In this document: in pieces, positions 1 to 4,715 of the stretch | Layout of the letters: every line of letters begins with the position of its first letter | Numbering within the stretch: position 1 is the first letter of the stretch | Assembly (NCBI GenBank): GCA_036788835.1 | Contig: DAIQMR010000059.1 | Span: 1 to 5,541, forward strand | Direction of reading: 5' to 3' | Length of the DNA: 5,541 bases | Source of the DNA: JALCSJ01 sp036788835 | GTDB lineage: Bacteria > Bacillota > Negativicutes > Acidaminococcales > Acidaminococcaceae | The notes under the pieces: generated by a model | The model's database searches: none | The model's input: only the letters and a program-made list of their open reading frames with translations | What the model was told of the DNA's origin: nothing | Made by a program: the position numbers and the translations under genes

Positions 1-473
1 AAGGCACCATGCTTGTCACAGATGGCTCTAATTTCATCTAATTTACCTGGAGTACCATATAGATGAGCAGTAACTACTACCTTTACATCAGGATAAATTT
101 CAAAAGCTTTTTCCAGTGCTATAGGATCCAGGTTCCATGTTTCGTATTCGGAATCAATGAACACAGGAACTCCGCCCTCATAGACTACAGGATTCACGCT
201 AGCATCGAAGGTCATGTCTGAGCAGAATACTTTGTCACCGGGTTTAATACCCGCTAGTTTCATTGCTAGATGTAGAGATGCAGTTCCTGCAGAAAGGGCA
301 ACGGAATATTTGCAGCCTATTTTTTCACATGTCAGACGCTCTACCTCGTTCAGATTGGCTCCCACTGTAGACATCCAGTTGGTCTCATAGGCTTCGGTCA
401 TATACTTTAGTTCTTCTCCATGCATAGTAGGTGATGACAACCATACTTTTTGGGCAAATGGTTTTATTTCCAC
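1..473 (-). CDS. DegT/DnrJ/EryC1-family nucleotide-sugar aminotransferase, N-terminal 157 residues (cut by window edge)
   Basis: Translating the minus strand from a GTG at 473 gives an open frame to base 1. The protein reads WLSSPTMHGEELKYMTEAY near its start, then SAGTASLHLA (about residues 61-70), VFCSDMTFDASVNP (about 82-95) and HLYGTPGKLDEI near the cut end. These are hallmarks of the PLP-dependent sugar aminotransferases (PglE/EpsN-like) that put an amino group on a 4-keto-6-deoxy sugar nucleotide, usually using glutamate. The SAGTA segment is the part that holds the PLP phosphate; the catalytic lysine lies beyond the window and cannot be checked. The frame stays open upstream to a stop at 537-539 with no ATG, so GTG with AGAGGCGG just before it is the best start. 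It follows the tyrosine kinase by 98 bp with no visible terminator, so it is probably cotranscribed. It would pair naturally with the dehydratase at the other end of the window. The family call is firm; the exact sugar is inference. Confidence 0.9.
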   Translation of the reverse strand, partial: MEIKPFAQKVWLSSPTMHGEELKYMTEAYETNWMSTVGANLNEVERLTCEKIGCKYSVALSAGTASLHLAMKLAGIKPGDKVFCSDMTFDASVNPVVYEGGVPVFIDSEYETWNLDPIALEKAFEIYPDVKVVVTAHLYGTPGKLDEIRAICDKHGA

Positions 474-480
474 TATGTTT

Positions 481-488
481 CCGCCTCT
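481..488 (-). promoter_or_regulatory. Ribosome binding site deciding the GTG start of the aminotransferase
   Basis: The minus strand reads AGAGGCGG followed by AAACATA and GTG, so the purine-rich block ends 7 nt before the start codon. There is no ATG in this frame between the upstream stop and the conserved WLSSPTMHG motif, so this site supports the GTG. It is weaker than the AAGGAGG sites before the other genes. Confidence 0.55.
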
Positions 489-571
489 TTTCTTCTTTAA
501 TCCTCTTACACAAAAAGCAACAGGCTCCTCAACTAATCATCTACCTTAGATTGAATAGCATGCTGCTTATA

Positions 572-1378
572 TTATTCTTTATTATTAGTGTTCTCTTGCT
601 GAGTATCCTGGTGTGTCTGCACTTCATCAGCATGGTGATGATGGTGGTGATGGTGATGCTCTCCTTCACTGTCTTCATGTCCATAGTAGTCGTAGTAGCC
701 GTAGCCGTAGCCGTAGCCGTAGCCGTAGCCGTAGCTACCCATATGATGAACGATTTTAACCTTATTAAGCACACAGCCTACTATATTGGCTCCCGCTAGT
801 CTTAGGCGATTTTTCGCTAATTTCAGGCTATTGATACTGGCTTCTCCGCTGGGAATAACCAGTATAACACCATCTGCTTTGGCCCCTATGGCTGCAGCAT
901 CTGTGACCGGCAATACCGGCGGTGTGTCAATAAGCACATAGTCGAATTCTGCTCTTAGTGCTTTTAACAGTTCCTCCATCTTTTTGGAACTCAGCAATTC
1001 TGATGGGTTAGGAGCGACCGGTCCGCTAACTATGACGGACATATTTTCCACACCGGCTTGTTGAATAACGGTGTGATAGTCAAAATCTCCTGCCAGATAA
1101 TTGGTAACTCCTTTATTTGGCAAACCTAATAACTTATGAATGACCGGATTACGAAAATCGCAATCCAGAAGGATTACTTTGTGTCCGGCCTGAGCCATGA
1201 CTATAGCCAGACTGGATATCACGGTGCTCTTCCCTGCATTCTGCACGGCACTGGTAACAATTAGGCTCTTCATGGGCTTATCCACCCCGGCAAAGCGTAG
1301 GTTGGTACGGATAGTGCGATAGGCTTCAGCTATGGGGCTTTTAGGATCTGTATAGGTTATTAATTTTATCTTCTCCAT
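572..1378 (-). CDS. Capsular/exopolysaccharide tyrosine kinase (BY-kinase, CpsD/CapB type) with Tyr/Gly-repeat and His9 tail
   Basis: This 268-residue cytoplasmic protein is the ATP-binding half of a split bacterial tyrosine kinase that autophosphorylates its C-terminal tyrosines and so controls polysaccharide assembly with its Wzz partner. Visible motifs in order: ExxRxxR oligomerisation motif (E18, R21, R24); P-loop QNAGKST (46-52); Walker A' LLDCDFRNP (70-78); the typical GPVAPNPSELL (119-129); Walker B VLIDTPP (148-154). The tail (216-232) holds ten tyrosines, mostly alternating with glycine, then an acidic patch, nine consecutive histidines (241-249) and a polar end rich in Gln, Asn and Thr. 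The P-loop is unusual: most Gram-positive relatives have PG where this protein has Q46-N47, although the essential GKST is intact. The ATG overlaps the 3' end of the Wzz gene by 13 nt and has AAGGAGG 5 nt upstream, indicating translational coupling. An unrelated ParA/MinD-type ATPase is ruled out by the Walker A', NPSELL and tyrosine tail combination. Confidence 0.95.
   Translation of the reverse strand: MEKIKLITYTDPKSPIAEAYRTIRTNLRFAGVDKPMKSLIVTSAVQNAGKSTVISSLAIVMAQAGHKVILLDCDFRNPVIHKLLGLPNKGVTNYLAGDFDYHTVIQQAGVENMSVIVSGPVAPNPSELLSSKKMEELLKALRAEFDYVLIDTPPVLPVTDAAAIGAKADGVILVIPSGEASINSLKLAKNRLRLAGANIVGCVLNKVKIVHHMGSYGYGYGYGYGYGYYDYYGHEDSEGEHHHHHHHHHADEVQTHQDTQQENTNNKE
632..658 (-). repeat. 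Run of nine histidine codons in the kinase tail
   Basis: Nine consecutive CAT/CAC codons encode H241-H249. Both codons are mixed, so this is not a perfect DNA repeat, and the choice looks kept at protein level or relaxed from slippage. A natural His9 run could bind Ni, Zn or Cu; no function is shown by the sequence itself. Confidence 0.9.
695..733 (-). repeat. Hexanucleotide tandem repeat (TACGGC, six units plus TAC) coding for Tyr-Gly
   Basis: On the minus strand, six perfect copies of TACGGC followed by TAC encode alternating Tyr and Gly starting at residue 216. The next codons, Tyr-Asp-Tyr-Tyr, finish the cluster at residue 232. Because the unit is 6 bp, gain or loss of copies keeps the frame and changes the tyrosine count one at a time. 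Every unit uses the same two codons, which suggests recent expansion by slipped-strand replication. Confidence 0.93.
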
Positions 1379-2832
1379 AACAGCCTCCTTAATTTAGCCA
1401 CCGGTCCGACTTTCTGTTTCTTATCGCTCATAACTTTAGCTAGGGAGTCTGCATCTGGGATTATGCCCAGAATAGGTAACTGGAGATAATTAGTAATATC
1501 ATCCTCTGTTTTGGCTGTCTTGTTCAGCAGTTCACCTGCTATTACCAGTCCTGAACCAATGAGCACTCCCAATACAGCCGCCAATACTAATGTTAATGTT
1601 TTGCGGGGTTTAATTGGTGTTTCCGGTAGAGTTGCCGTGTCGATGACCTGCACATCATTAGCTACCATGACTTCGGCTATTTTCGCTTCTTCCAGACGCT
1701 TGGCTAACATTACGTATAATTCACTGGCTACGTTAGCATCACGTGCCACTTGTACATAGCCCTGTTCCACTTTAGACAGTTTTTCCAAGTCTTTATTTAG
1801 CTTGTCTTCCATTTCCTTGAGCACTTCAGCCCGTTTCTGAGCTACGGCGATTTCACCCTCACTTTGGAATTTCCCGGCAATGAGACCTTGATGAACGGCA
1901 TTGTCGCTGGGGGCCTGGAGAGTAGCCACTTTATTGATTTCCATCTTGATTTTTTGTTTCATCCTGACAATCTGGTCATTAATTTCCACCATCTTAGGAT
2001 GCTTTGCGGTATATTTATCTTGGTAAGCCATTTTTTGAGCTTCCAATTCTGCCAGCTGTCCGTTGTATTGCTTAATAGTGGCATTGTCTGCTGTGCCTCG
2101 GCCGATTCCCTCCAACTGGCTATCTACTGCAGCTAATTTGGCCTGAGCCGTTTCCAGATTCAATTTGTTTTCTGATACCATTTTATCCAGTGCAGCGCCT
2201 CTGCTCACGAAGGATGTGGTGCCCGCTACAGGGTCGGAAATTTTATTCTTGGCCTTATATTGCTGGAGGGCAGCTTCTGCCTTGGCTACCTCTTCTTTGG
2301 CATCGTCAGTTCGCTTGGTCAGGAAGTCTCTGGTGGCTTTGGCCTCTGTATGACTCAAATCTACCAATCTATTAAGGAAGCCTTCTACTAATAGAGCGTT
2401 GGCCTTTTGAGCTCTCTCAGGAGTTCCGGCATTGACGGAAACCTGGAGTATTTCTGTATTTTTGAAAGGTACAGTTGTAATGCGCCCTTTTACATAGCCA
2501 TCATAGGACGGATACTTGCCATTTTTATCCTGATTTTCTGTAGCTTCAATAACCGGTACTACTACACCCCTGCTTTTTAAAATTTCCGCATAGGTGCTCA
2601 TCCGCTGCTGAGTTACCTGTGTGTCACTACCAGTCACCGTTTCCAATAGAGAGGTGCCTAAGCCCTGCTGCCGCTTGATGCGCAGTAATGACTGAGATTC
2701 GTAGACCGGTGATGCTATAAATAGGTAGAGAGCTGCGATACATATACAGCCCAAGGTTATTTTCCCTATTGTACGGATATTATTGATAATAATATCCAGT
2801 AATTCTCGTAAATCAATGGTATTCTCGTCCAC
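1366..2832 (-). CDS. Wzz/CapA-type polysaccharide chain-length regulator and tyrosine-kinase activator
   Basis: The 488-residue inner-membrane protein is predicted to set polymer length and activate the adjacent kinase. It has a short cytoplasmic N-terminus, a first membrane helix (about 22-40) followed by SPVYES, a long periplasmic part rich in heptad-like charged helices, the KHPKM segment common in long Wzz/GumC-like proteins, and a GNVR-type region (LYVMLAKRLEEAKIAE). The proline-rich PETPIKP (about 403-409) precedes the second membrane helix (about 412-436). The end contains the cytoplasmic LQLPILGIIPDADS segment and a basic tail, which in split systems contacts the kinase. It lacks a fused kinase domain, as expected with a separate kinase next door. 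Start choice: an upstream GTG at 2880 would add 16 residues but has no ribosome binding site, whereas GTG at 2832 has a perfect AAGGAGG 8 nt upstream and begins VDENTIDLRELLDII, the usual Wzz start. Family assignment is firm. Confidence 0.93.
   Translation of the reverse strand: MDENTIDLRELLDIIINNIRTIGKITLGCICIAALYLFIASPVYESQSLLRIKRQQGLGTSLLETVTGSDTQVTQQRMSTYAEILKSRGVVVPVIEATENQDKNGKYPSYDGYVKGRITTVPFKNTEILQVSVNAGTPERAQKANALLVEGFLNRLVDLSHTEAKATRDFLTKRTDDAKEEVAKAEAALQQYKAKNKISDPVAGTTSFVSRGAALDKMVSENKLNLETAQAKLAAVDSQLEGIGRGTADNATIKQYNGQLAELEAQKMAYQDKYTAKHPKMVEINDQIVRMKQKIKMEINKVATLQAPSDNAVHQGLIAGKFQSEGEIAVAQKRAEVLKEMEDKLNKDLEKLSKVEQGYVQVARDANVASELYVMLAKRLEEAKIAEVMVANDVQVIDTATLPETPIKPRKTLTLVLAAVLGVLIGSGLVIAGELLNKTAKTEDDITNYLQLPILGIIPDADSLAKVMSDKKQKVGPVAKLRRLLWRR
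1384..1390 (-). promoter_or_regulatory. Ribosome binding site of the kinase, inside the Wzz gene
   Basis: AAGGAGG lies 5 nt before the kinase ATG. Its AGG AGG is read in the Wzz frame as a pair of arginine codons in that protein's basic end (KLRRLLWRR), so the same bases serve as coding sequence and as translation signal. Confidence 0.85.
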
Positions 2833-2840
2833 GAGAGAAA

Positions 2841-2847
2841 CCTCCTT
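2841..2847 (-). promoter_or_regulatory. Ribosome binding site that sets the Wzz start at GTG 2832
   Basis: AAGGAGG is followed by 8 nt and GTG. The longer frame from GTG 2880 would read through this site as coding sequence and lacks any purine-rich block of its own. Confidence 0.8.
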
Positions 2848-2914
2848 AAATCCTTTAGTTATATATACCAGACTAGGCACCAGATATCAGCCTAGACGCT
2901 GGGTAGTCGCTGAG

Positions 2915-2971
2915 TCGTTAAGTATCTGCTTAGTCGTTAAGTATCTGCTTAGTCGTTAAGTATCTGCTTAG
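2915..2971 (-). repeat. Three perfect 19-bp tandem repeats between the export gene and the Wzz gene
   Basis: The plus-strand unit TCGTTAAGTATCTGCTTAG occurs three times without a mismatch at 2915-2933, 2934-2952 and 2953-2971. Decayed pieces (TAGTCGCTGAG, then TCGCTAG) flank it on both sides. The array fills most of the 135-bp spacer and enters the export gene: the gene's stop codon (2968-2970) lies in the third copy. Each unit can form only a weak 4-bp stem (TAAG/CTTA), so it does not look like a terminator. Function is unknown. Confidence 0.93.
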
Positions 2972-3612
2972 TCGCTAGAATTTCTGACGTAATAGTAGGA
3001 GCTGATAAACGGCATGATGTCCTTGGCGAAGCTGATCTTGCCGTTGCTTGTGAGATAGAGGCAGTCCCCTTCGTTCAGGACTACGTTCTGACTCATGTCC
3101 CCTTTAGCAATGTAGGCATTCAGGTTAATTTCCCTAATATTGTTTTTGTCGCCGTTACGTACCAGGAAGATATGCTTCTTGGCGGCATATTCGGTAAATC
3201 CTCCGGCGGAGCCAATGGCATCCAGTACCCGGTGAGATTTGGTCAGTTCTTGAAGACCTGCTTTGGAAACTTCACCCAGGACAAAAACTCTGGTAGTTCC
3301 CAGTTTAGCAATATTGACGCTGACTTTCGGCTGAATAATGTACTCGGCCAAACGTCGGCTAAGCTCTGCGGTAAAGTTTTCCACTGACATACCTGTGGTA
3401 TCTATTTCTCCGGCTAAAGGGAAGGTCAGCATGCCGTCCGGACGTACAATGTACCGACTTTCTATCTGGCTCTTGGTAGAGCTGATGTCTTCGTGACCGT
3501 AGACCACGATGGTCAGCTCATCCCCGGGACTCATAATATAGGGCTTGGCCCAAGCGGTTCCCACCATGCTCAAGACTATGGCCAGAGCTAGGGCCGCGAC
3601 TATTTTCTTCAT
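2968..3612 (-). CDS. Short Wza-like polysaccharide export (OPX) protein with signal peptide
   Basis: This 214-residue protein is predicted to form the periplasmic/outer-membrane end of the capsule export channel. It starts with a Sec signal peptide (MKKIVAALALA, ending near AWA-KP at residues 20-24). There is no cysteine at the cleavage point, so unlike Wza it is not an evident lipoprotein. The Poly_export domain follows (YIMSPGDELTIVVYGHED at 25-42; VRPDGMLTFPLAGEI at 56-70), then one SLBB-type beta-grasp domain (TTRVFVLGEVSKAG from 106; LDAIGSAGGFTEYA at 130-143). It ends in a short hydrophobic/aromatic segment (DIMPFISSYYYVRN). It is much shorter than Wza (about 360-380 residues) and lacks its extra domains and long outer-membrane helix region, so how it crosses the outer membrane, or whether it needs a partner, is open. 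ATG at 3612 is preferred over the frame's start at 3636 because AAAGGAGG lies 6 nt upstream and the signal peptide begins there. The stop codon lies in a 19-bp tandem repeat. Confidence 0.92.
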   Translation of the reverse strand: MKKIVAALALAIVLSMVGTAWAKPYIMSPGDELTIVVYGHEDISSTKSQIESRYIVRPDGMLTFPLAGEIDTTGMSVENFTAELSRRLAEYIIQPKVSVNIAKLGTTRVFVLGEVSKAGLQELTKSHRVLDAIGSAGGFTEYAAKKHIFLVRNGDKNNIREINLNAYIAKGDMSQNVVLNEGDCLYLTSNGKISFAKDIMPFISSYYYVRNSSD

Positions 3613-3618
3613 GACAAT

Positions 3619-3626
3619 CCTCCTTT
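3619..3626 (-). promoter_or_regulatory. Ribosome binding site of the export protein
   Basis: AAAGGAGG ends 6 nt before ATG 3612. It would lie inside the coding sequence if the longer frame from 3636 were used, so it supports the shorter protein that begins with a standard signal peptide. Confidence 0.8.
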
Positions 3627-3653
3627 GAACTAACACTCAAATGCAACTTTGCC

Positions 3654-3690
3654 TTAAGTGCTAATTCCTGCTTTGCATTAAGTACTAATT
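3654..3690 (-). repeat. 24-bp tandem repeat, left part (one full copy and 13 bp of the next, then the gap)
   Basis: On the plus strand the copy begins TTAAGTGCTAATTCC and ends TGCTTTGCA (3654-3677). The next starts TTAAGTACTAATT (3678-3690) and is cut off by the run of N. A decayed relative (TTGAAC..CTTTGCC) may precede it at about 3625-3653, next to the export gene's ribosome binding site. The repeat lies in the probable 5' leader of the export gene. Confidence 0.88.
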
Positions 3691-3790
3691 NNNNNNNNNN
3701 NNNNNNNNNNNNNNNNNNNNNNNNNNNNNNNNNNNNNNNNNNNNNNNNNNNNNNNNNNNNNNNNNNNNNNNNNNNNNNNNNNNNNNNNNN
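3691..3790. other. Assembly gap of exactly 100 N inside a tandem repeat
   Basis: The run is exactly 100 N, the usual placeholder for a gap of unknown size. The 37 bp before it (3654-3690) are identical to the 37 bp after it (3791-3827). The two contig ends may therefore overlap, with no missing sequence, or more repeat copies may be missing. No gene in the window is interrupted by it. Confidence 0.97.
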
Positions 3791-3838
3791 TTAAGTGCTA
3801 ATTCCTGCTTTGCATTAAGTACTAATTTCTGCTTTGAA
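3791..3838 (-). repeat. 24-bp tandem repeat, right part (two copies)
   Basis: Two adjacent 24-bp units lie at 3791-3814 and 3815-3838. They differ at a few positions (GTGCTAATTCC against GTACTAATTTC, and a final CA against AA). The two types alternate on both sides of the gap, so the array may have a 48-bp higher-order period. The type with GTAC contains a near-palindrome (ATTA-A-GTAC-TAAT). Confidence 0.92.
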
Positions 3839-3871
3839 AATTGTGTGTCTAATGTGTGAACTTGTTAAATA

Positions 3872-3901
3872 ATTATATCATATAATAGGCTTATTTGCTA
3901 A
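3872..3901 (-). promoter_or_regulatory. Probable internal promoter with extended -10 for the export-Wzz-kinase genes
   Basis: The minus strand has a perfect extended -10, TGATATAAT, with TATAAT at 3872-3877 and TG at 3879-3880. TTAGCA (3896-3901, four of six matches to TTGACA) lies 18 bp upstream, overlapping the last codons of the phosphatase. Transcription would begin near 3865, giving a leader of about 250 nt (gap counted as 100) that contains the 24-bp repeat array. The surrounding stretch is AT-rich, so a chance match is possible. Confidence 0.5.
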
Positions 3902-4697
3902 ACAATCTGTGCCAAAAACCGAACTTCTTGTTCTTCTGATTTTTCACTTGTGTACGTACATCATCTGCTATTGTAGGAACAATAATCTTTTTATCTAAGA
4001 TTTTTTGCGGGTTAGTTTGCAATAGTGTCTCTGCCGTTTCCTGACCTGCCAATTTTTGTATTTCCGCTCTCACTGTAGTTAGGTTTGTATTGCGCCCTTC
4101 CAGCTTGTGTGCATCTGACCCAATGAAATGCACTAGGTTATTGGCTAGGAGTCTTTGAGCATTTTCTTGGACAGCGCCACCAAAATACCCTGTCAAGCTA
4201 CCCCCATTGCACTGAAGGAGTACGCCTTTGTCCAACCATGCCAGAAGAATTTCCGGATGGGCCATGAGCTTCTCATGCCGGGCCGGATGGGCGATAATGG
4301 GTATTTTGCCCCGTAGCTGCATTTGATAGATGAATTCATCTGCATAGGACGGTATCAGCTGAAATGGCAGCTCCACCAGGATGTAATCGCTGCCGGCCAG
4401 ACAATAGTCTCTTTGTCCTTCTTTAACCATGTCTAGCATGTCCCAGTTCATTTCCAGCTCGGCACCTGGATACACTGTCAGTTCAATGCCCTGTGTTTTT
4501 ATCCGGGTATTCAGTTCTGCTGTTCTGGCCGTGATAGTTTCCCAAGAGATCTGCGCATCTGATGCTAACACATGGGGTGTGGCAAATAGATCCGTTGTAC
4601 CATTTTCGGCTGCTATCTTGGCTAGACCCAGGGATGTATCCAAATCCGGAGCTCCGTCGTCCAAGCCCCAGAGTATATGAGTATGAATATCTAGCAT
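3891..4697 (-). CDS. PHP-family protein-tyrosine phosphatase (CpsB/YwqE type)
   Basis: This 268-residue metal-dependent phosphatase is predicted to remove phosphate from the tyrosine tail of the kinase encoded downstream, resetting the kinase cycle. All expected PHP metal-ligand motifs are visible: DIHTHILWGLDDG (3-15, H5 and H7), ATPH (H42), GAELE (E80), IIAHPAR (H137) and GSDAH (D195, H197). Length matches the usual 240-260 residues plus a basic end (KNQKNKKFGFWHRLFSK) that may attach the enzyme to the membrane near its substrate. No signal peptide is present. ATG 4697 has AAAGGAG 5 nt upstream and places DIHTH at its normal position. It follows the dehydratase by 18 nt, so they are one transcription unit, while a probable promoter at its end may start a second transcript. 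This phosphatase type is typical of Firmicutes rather than of Proteobacteria, which use Wzb-type low-molecular-weight phosphatases. Confidence 0.95.
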   Translation of the reverse strand: MLDIHTHILWGLDDGAPDLDTSLGLAKIAAENGTTDLFATPHVLASDAQISWETITARTAELNTRIKTQGIELTVYPGAELEMNWDMLDMVKEGQRDYCLAGSDYILVELPFQLIPSYADEFIYQMQLRGKIPIIAHPARHEKLMAHPEILLAWLDKGVLLQCNGGSLTGYFGGAVQENAQRLLANNLVHFIGSDAHKLEGRNTNLTTVRAEIQKLAGQETAETLLQTNPQKILDKKIIVPTIADDVRTQVKNQKNKKFGFWHRLFSK

Positions 4698-4702
4698 GGG
4701 TA

Positions 4703-4709
4703 CTCCTTT
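4703..4709 (-). promoter_or_regulatory. Ribosome binding site of the phosphatase
   Basis: AAAGGAG ends 5 nt before ATG 4697, within the 18-nt spacer after the dehydratase TAG stop. Confidence 0.75.
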
Positions 4710-4715
4710 CCGGGG

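Noticed and set aside
474..571. Terminator or small gene between the kinase and the aminotransferase
   Set aside because: The only inverted repeat is the short palindrome AGCATGCT without a T-tract, and the tiny frames there lack ribosome binding sites.
541..774. A 77-codon minus-strand frame with Ala-Thr repeats
   Set aside because: It is an out-of-frame reading of the kinase 3' end and its repeat, with no independent support.
431..799. A 122-codon plus-strand frame with a long Val/Ala run and hydrophobic segments
   Set aside because: It is the antisense of the kinase tail: the Val-Ala repeat is the complement of the Tyr-Gly hexanucleotide repeat. It has no family similarity that I recognise, and it overlaps a certain gene.
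1511..2375. Several plus-strand frames of 61-90 codons opposite the Wzz gene, and a 71-codon one opposite the export gene (3172-3387)
   Set aside because: All are antisense to well-supported genes, and their products resemble no family.
2833..2880. Longer Wzz protein from GTG 2880
   Set aside because: There is no ribosome binding site before it, and the extra 16 codons run through a perfect AAGGAGG that fits GTG 2832.
2881..2971. Intrinsic terminator or CRISPR-like array in the spacer before the Wzz gene
   Set aside because: The repeats are directly adjacent with no spacers, so it is not CRISPR. Possible stems are only 4 bp and no U-run follows, so it is not a terminator.
3791..3838. Plasmid-type iterons or a replication origin
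   Set aside because: No replication gene or DnaA boxes are nearby, and the repeats lie within a polysaccharide operon.
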